Shown in pieces: positions 44,715 to 53,339 of a DNA stretch of 64,000 bases (positions are counted from its first letter, which is position 1; every line of letters starts with the position of its first letter). The DNA is from Brevibacillus reuszeri (lineage in GTDB: Bacteria; Bacillota; Bacilli; Brevibacillales; Brevibacillaceae): contig NZ_LGIQ01000007.1 in the NCBI RefSeq assembly GCF_001187725.1, forward strand, positions 193 through 64,192, in the 5' to 3' direction. The translations under genes were made by a program, and so were the position numbers. The notes beneath the pieces are model-generated. The model worked only from the letters and a program-made list of their open reading frames with translations. It did not search any database and was not told where the DNA came from.

Positions 44715-45185
44715 GTGTTGCAATTGATGGTGGAAAGACTAGGTGAGCATTTAGCCGCGCATGGCATGATAACCGATATTCTTTTACGTTCAGATCGTTC
44801 GCTGGTAGCAGATGAGGAATCACAGGAAGTCATCCTGTCCTTTTCGATAGCAGAAGATGAGAATGTTCCGGAAGCCTCTGTTCATCTTTTTTCGCTGCAA
44901 GATGAGGGAAGCTGCGAGGTGGAAGTGGAAGTGACGTTCCCGGGGGAGTGGAGTAATGAGCAAAGCTCTCGTCTATGGGAACAGGCAAAAGCAATGATTC
45001 CGGAAATTTCGCTAACGGAAAAACGTCGCTATCTGGAACCGGGTAAAATCGCTGAAGCGGCAATGATGCTCGACTATCACTTTGTTGTGGAGCAACCAGC
45101 TGCAGAAGACGAGGAAAAACAGTTTGAAACGTTGCTCGAAAAGTTTTCGGCGGACCTTGGAGTGCTGGTTCGTCTAACAAAATAA
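44715..45185 (+). CDS. uncharacterised acidic protein
   Basis: A 156-residue soluble acidic protein (many Glu/Asp, e.g. EESQEVILSFSIAEDENV) with a beta-rich middle and helical ends. No family recognised. GTG 44715 follows AGGAGGAG with 7-nt spacing. It lies directly behind the candidate RNA and its terminator-like hairpin, which may act as a leader. Confidence 0.7.
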   Translation: MLQLMVERLGEHLAAHGMITDILLRSDRSLVADEESQEVILSFSIAEDENVPEASVHLFSLQDEGSCEVEVEVTFPGEWSNEQSSRLWEQAKAMIPEISLTEKRRYLEPGKIAEAAMMLDYHFVVEQPAAEDEEKQFETLLEKFSADLGVLVRLTK

Positions 45186-45228
45186 GCAGCGGCTGCGGTT
45201 GGACAGTCGACCTGCTGCTAATCAGAAA

Positions 45229-45258
45229 AGATGCCCGGGAGTATTCACGGGCTTTTTA
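45229..45258 (+). terminator. terminator
   Basis: GCCCG / CGGGC hairpin with TTTTT, 48 bp after the acidic protein. A larger GCAGC/GCTGC hairpin precedes it. Confidence 0.7.
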
Positions 45259-45360
45259 GCTCTTTACGAAGCGCTGGGAGGAAGGATTATTGAACAGGTA
45301 CAGCGAATGACTGTAAAATAAATGAATGAGCATTCACTCGTAACGAGAGGGGGTATCGTT

Positions 45361-47367
45361 GTGAGACTGACAAAAGTATTTGAGCCTATTCAGATTGGAT
45401 CTCTGACCTTGCCAAATCGAATCATGATGGGCTCCATGCATGTTGGATTTGAAAAGCTGGAGGACGGCGTTAATCGGCTCGCTGCCTTTTACGCGGAACG
45501 TGCCAGAGGAGAAGCAGGCCTGATCGTTACAGGTGGGGCTGCTGTCCTTCCAGAAGGCGGTATGGGGGAGCCGTACTGTAATGTGTTTCGGGATGAGGAT
45601 ATGGAGGCATTGCGACTCATTACTACCCAGGTGCATGAGGCCAAAGGCAGGATCGCCCTGCAGCTATTTCACGCAGGACGTTACGCACACAAAGAGCAAA
45701 CCGGCTATGACCCGGTAGCCCCGTCGCCCCTACAGGCCCCGATTAATCGAACAAAGCCGCGCGAGCTTGGGGCAGAGGAGATTGAATTCACGATTCAAGC
45801 CTTTGCGGAGGGAGCTATTCGCGCGAAAAAATCAGGTTTTGATGCGGTAGAAATTATGGGTTCAGAAGGATATTTGATCAATCAATTTTTGTCGCCTGTC
45901 ACCAATAAGCGAGATGATGAATGGGGTGGAGACTTTTCGCGCCGAGCTCGGTTTGGCGTAGAGGTAGCCAAGCGAGTCCGTCAAGCCGTAGGCACCGACT
46001 ATCCGATAATTTTCCGCATGTCCGGTATTGATTTGATTCCGGATAGTACCACGATGGAGGAGACACTTCTATTTGCTCGCATGCTGGAGCAGGCCGGGAT
46101 GGATGCACTAAATGTTGGTATCGGCTGGCATGAATCACGTGTACCAACGATTGCGATGATGGTCCCGCGGGGAGCCTATGTCTGGGTAGCGCAGCAGGTG
46201 AAAGAAGTGGTAGGCATACCGGTGATCGCGAGCAATCGGATCAATGATTTGCGTCAGGCGGAAGCGATTCTTCAGGAAGGACGTAGTGACCTGGTATCCA
46301 TGGCTCGTCCGTTTTTGGCTGATTCGCAAATTGTGCGTAAAAGCCGAGAATCCCGATATGATGAGGTTAATACGTGCATTGCCTGTAATCAAGCCTGTCT
46401 CGATCATATTTTTGATGGTAAGGTGGCCTCCTGTTTGGTCAATCCCCTCGTAGGGAGAGAGCAAGAGTGGGCCGTGGCTCCCGCAGTCACACGAAAAAAA
46501 GTGGCTGTCGTCGGAGCGGGACCCGCTGGTTTGGAAGCGGCAAGAGTGCTGGCAGAGCGGGGGCATCGAGTCGTTATCATGGAGAAGAGCTGGCAAATCG
46601 GTGGACAGCTCAATTATGCCCGTCAGGTGCCTGGTAAGGAAGAATTTAATGAGACGCTCAGGTATTACAAAACGCAACTGAACAAGCTTGGAGTTGAAAT
46701 CAGGCTTGGATGCGCGGCAACAGCAGATGCCTTGGAAGCTGAAGGCTTTGAAGAGGTCGTTGTAGCAACAGGTGTCATCCCGCGGCTACCAGAGATAACA
46801 GGTGTTGATCTGGCGCACGTCGTCCGTTACGATCAGGTTTTTGACAGGCAGGTAAAGGTAGGGAGAACGGTAGCGATCGTAGGCGCTGGTGGCATCGCCT
46901 GCGATTTGTCTCATCTGCTGCTTAAAGAGGAGGAGTCCATTACCCCACAGGTCGCAAAGTATTTGCGGGAGTACCAGATTCTCACCGAAACAGGAATCGA
47001 GCTGATGAAGCCGAGCAAGCGAAAAATATACATGCTCCGGCGCGGCAAGCATGTAGGAACCGGACTTGGGAAGACGACGCGTTGGGCTGTCCTCGATAGT
47101 TTGGGGAGACACGGAGTTGAGATGATCACACAGATGACTTACAAAAAAATTACTCCTGATGGTGTGCTTATCAGCCAGCAAGACGAGGAACGCCTGATTC
47201 CGGCGGATACGGTGATTGTTGCTGCGGGTGCCACATCGAATGATAGCTTGTTTCATGCCTTGCAGGGTCGTCTGCCTGTGCACGTTATAGGCGGCGCGAG
47301 AGAAGCGGGTGAACTGGACGCCAAAAGAGCCATACGGGACGGCTCAGAGGTAGGCAGAATCATTTAA
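45361..47367 (+). CDS. FMN/FAD/4Fe-4S NADH:flavin oxidoreductase (FadH-like)
   Basis: A 668-residue multidomain oxidoreductase: an OYE-like TIM barrel that binds FMN (about 1-325; PITNKR-like QFLSPVTNKRDDEWGG), a 4Fe-4S cluster site C339-x2-C342-x3-C346-x11-C358, then an FAD/NAD(P)H Rossmann region (VGAGPAGLEAARV and VAIVGAGGIACD). This is the layout of 2,4-dienoyl-CoA reductase and trimethylamine dehydrogenase relatives. The substrate is unknown. GTG 45361 follows GAGAGGGGG. Confidence 0.88.
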   Translation: MRLTKVFEPIQIGSLTLPNRIMMGSMHVGFEKLEDGVNRLAAFYAERARGEAGLIVTGGAAVLPEGGMGEPYCNVFRDEDMEALRLITTQVHEAKGRIALQLFHAGRYAHKEQTGYDPVAPSPLQAPINRTKPRELGAEEIEFTIQAFAEGAIRAKKSGFDAVEIMGSEGYLINQFLSPVTNKRDDEWGGDFSRRARFGVEVAKRVRQAVGTDYPIIFRMSGIDLIPDSTTMEETLLFARMLEQAGMDALNVGIGWHESRVPTIAMMVPRGAYVWVAQQVKEVVGIPVIASNRINDLRQAEAILQEGRSDLVSMARPFLADSQIVRKSRESRYDEVNTCIACNQACLDHIFDGKVASCLVNPLVGREQEWAVAPAVTRKKVAVVGAGPAGLEAARVLAERGHRVVIMEKSWQIGGQLNYARQVPGKEEFNETLRYYKTQLNKLGVEIRLGCAATADALEAEGFEEVVVATGVIPRLPEITGVDLAHVVRYDQVFDRQVKVGRTVAIVGAGGIACDLSHLLLKEEESITPQVAKYLREYQILTETGIELMKPSKRKIYMLRRGKHVGTGLGKTTRWAVLDSLGRHGVEMITQMTYKKITPDGVLISQQDEERLIPADTVIVAAGATSNDSLFHALQGRLPVHVIGGAREAGELDAKRAIRDGSEVGRII

Positions 47368-47531
47368 CGATCAAAACTGATTTTCTATTCCGAAAATAAA
47401 GAGTGTGGTGTATGATGATTGGAGTGTGTCATCTTTTCAGAACTTTTGTCGAAAGACTTTTCATCGTGCCCATCTTCTTGCAAAATGGTATCATACTGTT
47501 CAAATTCATTTGATTGGGGGCTCTCGCCTTG

Positions 47532-47828
47532 ATGAATCATAATGGCATACTTTTGGGGAAACGTTACTTTCTGTACTCTACAGCTCCGATAATAGAGGTG
47601 GAAGGATGGACGTTTACGATTGCCCCAGGTTTTAAGGTGATTGCAGGCGGCAGCGCCAACCCATTGCAAACATTAATCAGCATTTATTGTGAAAATGAAA
47701 AAGTAGCTCAACTCGTGCTTCATCATAGACGCAGTGATTCAGATGTCACTGTACAGGCCGTTTCCAGCGATTTGCTGTTGGAAATTGCTCCAGCGACACG
47801 AACGGTAAGTGTGGCAGAGAAGCAATAA
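47532..47828 (+). CDS. small uncharacterised protein
   Basis: A 98-residue soluble protein, beta-strand-rich (ILLGKRYFLYSTAPIIEVEGWTFTIAPG). No family recognised. ATG 47532; a TTG three bases upstream has better spacing from GGGGG. A terminator follows. Confidence 0.6.
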   Translation: MNHNGILLGKRYFLYSTAPIIEVEGWTFTIAPGFKVIAGGSANPLQTLISIYCENEKVAQLVLHHRRSDSDVTVQAVSSDLLLEIAPATRTVSVAEKQ

Positions 47829-47829
47829 G

Positions 47830-47858
47830 GCACCCGGCTGGGTGCTTTTCACTTTTTT
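47830..47858 (+). terminator. terminator
   Basis: GCACCC / GGGTGC hairpin with a T-rich tail. Confidence 0.75.
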
Positions 47859-47902
47859 CATTCCTTTATACGAATCGATCGCTACGCTAGGAGGCAGAAA
47901 TC

Positions 47903-48751
47903 GTGAAACTGAACGAGTGGAAAGCAGGAGAGTTTGAACTAACGTGGTTAAAAGGCGGGCTTACGCAACTGGACGGTGGAGCCATGTTTGGTGTTGTGCC
48001 GAAGCCTCTGTGGAGCAAGCGCTATCCATCAAATGAGCTGAACCAGGTTCCGCTTCGGGCTGACCCGATTCTCGTTTTTGCACATGGTAAACGAATTTTA
48101 ATCGAATCTGGCATGGGGAATGATCGACTGACGGACAAGCAGAAGCGCAATTTCGGTTTGGTCGAAGAATCTCAGCTTGTTGAATCGTTAGCAAGCAAGG
48201 GACTGACACCCGATGATATCGACATTGTAATCATGACGCATATGCATTATGACCATGCTAACGGGCTCGTATCGGCGAAAGACGGGCAACTTGTTTCTAC
48301 ATTCTCCAAAGCAGTCATTTACGTACAGGAGCTTGAATGGGCCGAAATGAGAGAGCCAAATATCCGATCCCGAAATACGTATTGGGAGGAAAACTGGCGC
48401 CCGATTGAGCATCAGGTCCAGACATATGCAGAGAGCATGGAGGTTTTGCCAGGCATCTCCCTGCACCATACGGGCGGACATAGTCACGGGCATGCTATCG
48501 TAAGGATGGAGAGTGGTGGTCAGCTCATTCTACATATGGCCGATATTATGCCGACTCACGCGCATCAAAACTCACTTTGGGTTATGGCGTATGATGATTA
48601 CCCGATGACCTCCATTTTTGCCAAGGAAGAATGGATCAAAGAGGGGATCAGACAAGGAGCCTGGTTTACGTTTTACCATGATGCGCTCTATCGGGTCGTG
48701 AAATGGAATGAAGCTGGAGAGCTAATGGAACATATTGAAGTAGAAAAGTAA
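47903..48751 (+). CDS. ytnP: YtnP-type N-acyl homoserine lactonase-like MBL hydrolase
   Basis: A 282-residue MBL-fold enzyme. The zinc motif THMHYDHANG (about 110-119), ligand His in GGHSHGHAIV and the bridging Asp in LHMADIMPTHAHQN are all present. The whole protein closely resembles Bacillus subtilis YtnP, including the N-terminal LDGGAMFGVVPKPLWSKRYP and the MAYDDYPMTS segment. YtnP degrades acyl-homoserine-lactone-type signals and interferes with streptomycete signalling. Own terminator. Confidence 0.92.
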   Translation: MKLNEWKAGEFELTWLKGGLTQLDGGAMFGVVPKPLWSKRYPSNELNQVPLRADPILVFAHGKRILIESGMGNDRLTDKQKRNFGLVEESQLVESLASKGLTPDDIDIVIMTHMHYDHANGLVSAKDGQLVSTFSKAVIYVQELEWAEMREPNIRSRNTYWEENWRPIEHQVQTYAESMEVLPGISLHHTGGHSHGHAIVRMESGGQLILHMADIMPTHAHQNSLWVMAYDDYPMTSIFAKEEWIKEGIRQGAWFTFYHDALYRVVKWNEAGELMEHIEVEK

Positions 48752-48775
48752 AACCGGGGCTAGCCCCGGTTTTTT
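48751..48775 (+). terminator. terminator of ytnP
   Basis: AACCGGGGC / GCCCCGGTT, T-run. Confidence 0.93.
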
Positions 48776-48825
48776 GTGCGCTGACGTCGCCAAATGCAAT
48801 GTTACAGTCAGTCGATTAATAGGAG

Positions 48826-49683
48826 TCATTCATTCAATAGAAACGGCATGATTCGAGTGGACTGATTCATAAGAACATGGCCACAATCTGCTAAAAGCGT
48901 GGCATTTGCATGAGGCAGCAGACTGGAAAGCCTCTCTACCGTCTTTTTGGAATGAAGCATGACATCTTGTTCACCAGCAAGTAAGAGGATGGGAATGGTC
49001 AAACGCCGAAGCTCACTATCCGTAAAAATGGGCACAGTCTCAGAGCGAAAGCGAAAATGACGCGCGATGATCTTGGTATTCAGTAGAGCATCCTCGGGAA
49101 GCGTCTGATTGCCATTTACGAGACGTGAAACCTTGTCTCTTCCCTTCTCGCCGAATAGCAAGAACGGCATCGCTTTAAACAAGAATGATATTTTTTGGGG
49201 ACCAATGCCGGAAGGGGAGAGCAAAACGAGCTTCTCCACTTTTTCCGGGTGCTTGACTGCAAAATGGGTCGCCATCCATGCGCCAAGTGAGATTCCCATA
49301 AAAGATGCTTTATCCACTTGAAGGGCATGAAGAACATCGTCCATCCATTCGGAATAGGCCGGGCTCTTCAGCGGATATTGCTTCTCTTCACTCTTTCCAG
49401 GATCGCCGGGTATATCTACGGCAAATACTCGATAGTGCTTGGAGTACCGTGCGATATCTCCAATCCACATGGACGAATTAGATCCAGAGCCATGCAAAAG
49501 GATGAGCGCAGGCAACGATGGTTCTCCACTAGCAATGACATATGTCTTTCCATAGCTTGTATCCAAAACCATTTCTTCATAAGGAACCGTGCATTTTCCC
49601 AGCAGCTTATTATAGTGATTGAGAATCGCATTTCTTCCTGTTTCCGATTTATATAAGGTTTGATGATTCATGATGTGTTTCAC
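48826..49683 (-). CDS. alpha/beta hydrolase
   Basis: A 285-residue alpha/beta-hydrolase-fold enzyme: oxyanion region LLHGSGSNSSMW, nucleophile elbow MGISLGAWMA (Ser), acid in LLLAGEQDVMLH, and catalytic His in DCGHVLMN. No signal peptide. Substrate unknown. It follows the PadR regulator by 24 bp on the same strand, so the two are cotranscribed and probably co-regulated. GTG 49683 or ATG 49671 is the start. Confidence 0.87.
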   Translation of the reverse strand: MKHIMNHQTLYKSETGRNAILNHYNKLLGKCTVPYEEMVLDTSYGKTYVIASGEPSLPALILLHGSGSNSSMWIGDIARYSKHYRVFAVDIPGDPGKSEEKQYPLKSPAYSEWMDDVLHALQVDKASFMGISLGAWMATHFAVKHPEKVEKLVLLSPSGIGPQKISFLFKAMPFLLFGEKGRDKVSRLVNGNQTLPEDALLNTKIIARHFRFRSETVPIFTDSELRRLTIPILLLAGEQDVMLHSKKTVERLSSLLPHANATLLADCGHVLMNQSTRIMPFLLNE

Positions 49684-49707
49684 CGCTTTTCCTCATTCTC
49701 TAAAATT

Positions 49708-50253
49708 CTACTCGCTGTTTCTCTTATTGAGCTCCTCGCGCATTCCTTGCACCCATGCCAGTTCGTTCTGATAAAAGGACAGCAGGTTTTCGGAAATTTT
49801 ATCCCAGATAAACAACTCACGCGCATTTCTTTTAGGGGAAGCGATTCCCCGTTTGATTTTTTCCTGCTGATATAAAAGCTGCGTGTTGATCATGCTTTCA
49901 TATCGAAGGAGCAGATCATGTAGCTCCTCATTGCTTAATTGAACCGCCCACGCCAATTGAACGAGGAAGGCATTTTTGAATTCTGGAATTTCTGGTTCTG
50001 AAACAACCCATTCTTTTAATCTGGAGCGTCCTTCGTTCGTAATACTGTATATTTTCTTTGACGGGGAGCTCTCTTGATGTTGAATTTGGTTCGCTACCAA
50101 GCCTTCGTTCAACAGTTGTACGAGAGCTTTGTAGATTTGATTGTTATTGCCGGACCAATACATAGTTGGGGAGTCTTCAATAATCTTCTTTAATTCATAA
50201 CCAGAAGCAGGCTTCCAACTAAGAAGTCCCAGTATGGCATATTGGATAGACAT
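49708..50253 (-). CDS. PadR family transcriptional regulator
   Basis: A 181-residue regulator: an N-terminal winged helix (YAILGLLSWKPASGYELKKIIEDS... IYKALVQLLNEGLV) and a C-terminal helical dimerisation part of the Vir_act_alpha_C type. The start at 50253 has AAGGAAG at 7 nt. A palindromic operator covers its promoter. It most likely represses itself and the adjacent hydrolase gene. Confidence 0.9.
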   Translation of the reverse strand: MSIQYAILGLLSWKPASGYELKKIIEDSPTMYWSGNNNQIYKALVQLLNEGLVANQIQHQESSPSKKIYSITNEGRSRLKEWVVSEPEIPEFKNAFLVQLAWAVQLSNEELHDLLLRYESMINTQLLYQQEKIKRGIASPKRNARELFIWDKISENLLSFYQNELAWVQGMREELNKRNSE

Positions 50254-50275
50254 GATAGCACTTCCTTTTGTTATC

Positions 50276-50318
50276 GATAACATGTGTTAAGAGTAACATA
50301 TGTTATCGTGGTTGTAAA
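50276..50318 (-). promoter_or_regulatory. PadR promoter with palindromic operator
   Basis: On the minus strand, a -35 TTTACA (50318-50313) and -10 TACTCT (50295-50290) are 17 bp apart. Two arms, GATAACATGTGTTA (50276-50289) and TAACATATGTTATC (50294-50307), form an inverted repeat with one mismatch and a 4-bp spacer; each arm also contains a palindrome TAACA-N2-TGTTA. Confidence 0.8.
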
Positions 50319-50450
50319 CATCTGCAAGTTAAATCGCTAATGCTTGATTCATAACGGAGACTCCCTAGATCCATGTAACAATATTTGACAATTTGCAGGA
50401 AGGGCTCTTATAGTTAGAAGGAAAAAACATAGAGGGTTGAGGGAAAATCG

Positions 50451-51119
50451 TTGGGGAAAATGTTCTTGTTCTCGATATTGTGGTGGCTGACAGGAAGTCC
50501 TTTTGCCGCCCTGATCATTATTTTATTGGTTCTGTACTTCCTGGATCTTCGCTTTGTTCGCCTGCTCCCTGACTTTACCAAGCCTTTCCGGAGATGGAGG
50601 CGTTTATCCGCTTTACAAAATCAGCTTCGTCTTAATCCACATGACACCCCTGCCAAACTGGAGGCTGCCCGCCTGCTAATGGAGAAACGGCAATACAGTG
50701 AGGCATTAACCTATCTGGAGGAAATCTCATCATTGATGCAGGATTCTCCCGAATATTTATGCGACAAGGGTAATTGTCTCCTGAAGATGGGTCGCACGGA
50801 AGAGGGCTTACAGCTGATTGAGCAAGCATTGAGGGCGAATCCACGAGTCAAATATGGTGAACCTTATTTACTCGTAGGTGAGGCATATGCGAAACAGCAG
50901 CAGATGGAAAAAGCCATTGCGAGTCTAGAAGAGCTGGCGAGGATGAACATGTCGTCATGCGAAGTGTACTATAAACAAGGCGAGCTGTATAACGAATTGC
51001 AACAAAAAGAGAAGGCGAAGCGATCTTATCTGGAGGCGGTTGAAGTATATCGAGGGTTGCCTTCCTACAAACGTCGCACGGAAAGGCGCTGGGCGCTTCT
51101 GGCGTGGTTGAAGAAATGA
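50451..51119 (+). CDS. TPR repeat membrane protein
   Basis: A 222-residue protein with one or two N-terminal membrane segments (about 3-28) followed by several tetratricopeptide repeats (EALTYLEEISSLMQD, EGLQLIEQALRANPR, KAIASLEELARMNM, KAKRSYLEAVEVY). It probably acts as a membrane-bound scaffold. TTG 50451 follows GAGGG at 7 nt; ATG 50460 is possible. Confidence 0.8.
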   Translation: MGKMFLFSILWWLTGSPFAALIIILLVLYFLDLRFVRLLPDFTKPFRRWRRLSALQNQLRLNPHDTPAKLEAARLLMEKRQYSEALTYLEEISSLMQDSPEYLCDKGNCLLKMGRTEEGLQLIEQALRANPRVKYGEPYLLVGEAYAKQQQMEKAIASLEELARMNMSSCEVYYKQGELYNELQQKEKAKRSYLEAVEVYRGLPSYKRRTERRWALLAWLKK

Positions 51120-51154
51120 ACGCATTGGAAATCGTATCGAGAAGTCAATCGGAA

Positions 51155-51197
51155 AAACAGCAAGGGCTGACCACAGGGCCATCCTTGCTGTTTTTTT
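51155..51197 (+). terminator. terminator of the TPR gene
   Basis: AACAGCAAGG / CCTTGCTGTT with seven T residues. Confidence 0.92.
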
Positions 51198-51210
51198 GTC
51201 CATTCGTAAA

Positions 51211-51507
51211 TTACAGTTTAACAGGCTCTCCAGCAAATACTTCCAATTCCATTGGTGCCGAGAAAAAAGTAGGAGCTTGATTCACAAACGCCTGAAAATG
51301 ATCGCTTGCATTATGAGCAGCTACTGCCGCCGAGTCCTTCCACTTTTCTACCATGGTGTAGTGATGCTCGTGCTCTGTGCTTTTTAAAAGAGTGTATCCC
51401 ACATTTCCTGCTTCTGCTTTGCTTGCGGCAACCAGAGCTTTGGCTGCTGTAAGAAACGCTTCTTCCTGTGTTGGAATCACTTGCAGATGGGCATGTATAA
51501 TCAGCAT
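51211..51507 (-). CDS. antibiotic biosynthesis monooxygenase (ABM) domain protein
   Basis: A 98-residue ABM-domain protein, similar to small quinol monooxygenases (YgiN-like). Pattern: HAHLQVIPTQEEAF..., STEHEHHYTMVEKWKD. The start at 51507 has AGAGAGG 9 nt upstream. It is the third gene of a MarR, nitroreductase, ABM operon, a setting typical of quinone or electrophile detoxification. Confidence 0.85.
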   Translation of the reverse strand: MLIIHAHLQVIPTQEEAFLTAAKALVAASKAEAGNVGYTLLKSTEHEHHYTMVEKWKDSAAVAAHNASDHFQAFVNQAPTFFSAPMELEVFAGEPVKL

Positions 51508-51538
51508 CAATTTCAACCTCTCTTCGATGAATGTTTGC

Positions 51539-52180
51539 TTATTTCCAGGTTGTCACTGTCTCAACGGGCAGGCGATAGGAGGGGTGTCCCTCCTTTGCTG
51601 CTTTCCCAATACTGATTAGCATGATCGGTTGGTAGCGAGCCTTGTCCATATCAAACGCTTCTGCTATTTGATCCTTTTCATAGCCGCCGATCGGGTTGGT
51701 GTCATAGCCATATGAACGGGCAACCAGCATTAACTGCATCGACACGAGACCGGCATCGATAAAATTGACATCCCGCAGAACAGCAGGTGGCAGATTGTTG
51801 TAGTAAGGCTTTACGGCTGAAAGCTGCATGTCCTTCACTTCCTGTGGCATGTATCCAAGCTCGACAGCCTTGCCAAAGATCTCATCCATATATTCCACAT
51901 TGTTCATGTCAACGAATACAGCAATGACAGCAGAGGAGGTGAGCACTTGCGTCTTGTTGAAGCGTGCCAGCTCTACAAGCTTTTCCTTCCCTTCCGGACT
52001 TTCGATAACCAGAAAGCGCCAAGGCTGCAGGTTTACCGAGGATGGGGCGCGAGTCGCTCCCTCTAGAATTTCGGTCATTTCCTCGCGGCTGATTTTTACC
52101 TCCGGATCATACAGCTTGACAGAACGACGACCATACGTGATTTCACGAAAATCATTTGTTTTTTGCAATGTGCTCTGCAT
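51539..52180 (-). CDS. nitroreductase family protein
   Basis: A 213-residue FMN-dependent nitro/quinone reductase of the YodC/MhqN type, with GRRSVKLYDPEVKISREE and GATRAPSSVNLQPWRFLV (FMN phosphate site), and PIGGYEKDQI near the C terminus. It lies 27 nt after the MarR gene and 31 nt before the ABM gene. This fits a reductase that detoxifies quinones; the inducer is unknown. Confidence 0.9.
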   Translation of the reverse strand: MQSTLQKTNDFREITYGRRSVKLYDPEVKISREEMTEILEGATRAPSSVNLQPWRFLVIESPEGKEKLVELARFNKTQVLTSSAVIAVFVDMNNVEYMDEIFGKAVELGYMPQEVKDMQLSAVKPYYNNLPPAVLRDVNFIDAGLVSMQLMLVARSYGYDTNPIGGYEKDQIAEAFDMDKARYQPIMLISIGKAAKEGHPSYRLPVETVTTWK

Positions 52181-52207
52181 GTTGAATCCAACTCCTTTTA
52201 TGCCGAA

Positions 52208-52627
52208 TCAAATGTTGTTTTGCATTCGTTTGAGAAAATCCACTAAGATCAGTGTTTCATCCTCGCTGAAGCCTTCCAGAATTTGCTGGATAAAATTTCT
52301 CTTCTCACTTTTGTACCCTTCAATCCGCTGATGCCCTTCTTCGGAGAGACGAACGAAGGTTTCACGGTGATCCATTGGATTTTTGTGACGAGTCACCATG
52401 CCATCCGCTTCTAATTGCTTGAGGTGGCGTGTAATAGCGGCACTGTCAATGTTGATGTGCTTTTGCAACTGAGACTGATTGATTTCATTACATTCGCAAA
52501 GAATCTGCAAGATCGCAAGACGAGAAGAGCTGATTCCGGTACAGCGCTCGAACTTGGGACTGATTTTGTTGGTTAATCCAACAAGCAGATTCAGTATTTG
52601 CTCCTCTTCCAATTCCTTGTGTGTCAT
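52208..52627 (-). CDS. MarR family transcriptional regulator
   Basis: A 139-residue winged-helix regulator (QSQLQKHINIDSAAITRHLKQLEADGMVTRHKNPMDHRETFVRLSEEG). A single Cys pair (EC, C-E-C-N) lies in the dimer/HTH region, which would allow thiol sensing of electrophiles as in MhqR/YodB-type regulators; this is inference. First gene of the operon. RBS GGGAGG. Confidence 0.9.
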   Translation of the reverse strand: MTHKELEEEQILNLLVGLTNKISPKFERCTGISSSRLAILQILCECNEINQSQLQKHINIDSAAITRHLKQLEADGMVTRHKNPMDHRETFVRLSEEGHQRIEGYKSEKRNFIQQILEGFSEDETLILVDFLKRMQNNI

Positions 52628-52675
52628 GAAAAATGCCTCCCGGGGGCAATCTGAATAGAAACACAATCATAATAC

Positions 52676-52703
52676 TTGATACATCAATTATTGATAGCTC
52701 AAT
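52676..52703 (-). promoter_or_regulatory. MarR-type operators before the MarR gene
   Basis: Two palindromes: TTGAT-N2-ATCAA (52676-52687) and ATTGA-N4-TCAAT (52690-52703). They lie 50-75 bp upstream of the MarR start. The spacing between promoter boxes is unclear. Confidence 0.6.
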
Positions 52704-52879
52704 TAATATAACATCTTCTTTTATCGTTTGCAACATCCTGCGTGTCCCCTTTTAAAGCCTTGATTTCTAACTGGAAAATAGGATCTTTGCACAGGGAGAC
52801 AAAGATCTGTACAGACAAGGCTTTTCAATTAGAGGGAAATGGTAAAACGTAGAAATATGCGGATTGCCTATTGTGTCGG

Positions 52880-52902
52880 GTGTATTAAGTGATATAATAC
52901 AC
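52880..52902 (+). promoter_or_regulatory. YtrA-type operator over the GntR/ABC promoter
   Basis: The inverted repeat GTGTATTA-N7-TAATACAC overlaps an extended -10 TGATATAAT (52890-52898). It has the form GTGTA-N13-TACAC, which I recall for the YtrA subfamily. The first gene of the operon is a YtrA-type regulator, so autoregulation is likely. Confidence 0.75.
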
Positions 52903-52934
52903 TACATACGCAGGGAAGGGCAGGAGGAAAGCCC

Positions 52935-53339
52935 ATGGAGGAACAAAAGATTGGCTCATTGCGGTTCAAGATTGATTTTAGCCAGCCGCTGTATGAGCAA
53001 ATCCTGGATCAAGTACGAAGCGTTATTGCAAAAGGAGAAATCGAATTGGGAACCAAAATGCCATCCGTACGAGAGCTGGCGCTGGAGCTTCGGGTGAATC
53101 CAAATACAGTAATGAGAGCCTATCAAGAGCTGGAGCGTGACGGATTAACAGAAAAACGCCGGGGTCAAGGAACCTATGTCACTTCATCGGCTGAACGCGT
53201 GCAGCTGTTTCGGTCGGAGCTGGCATCGAGGTATATGGATTCGTTCATGGAGCAAATGGCGAGCTTGGGCATACCGTTAGCCGAAATACAAGGCTACCTT
53301 AGCAAAAAGTATCCGAATGAATCGGGAGGAACCAGATGA
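52935..53339 (+). CDS. GntR family regulator, YtrA subfamily
   Basis: A 134-residue regulator: an N-terminal GntR winged helix (PLYEQILDQVRSVIAKGEIELGTKMPSVRELALELRVNPNTVMRAYQELERDGL) and a short 45-residue C-terminal dimerisation tail, as in YtrA. It overlaps the ABC ATPase gene by ATGA. Probably represses this ABC operon through the upstream palindrome; inducers in the family are cell-envelope antibiotics. Confidence 0.92.
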   Translation: MEEQKIGSLRFKIDFSQPLYEQILDQVRSVIAKGEIELGTKMPSVRELALELRVNPNTVMRAYQELERDGLTEKRRGQGTYVTSSAERVQLFRSELASRYMDSFMEQMASLGIPLAEIQGYLSKKYPNESGGTR

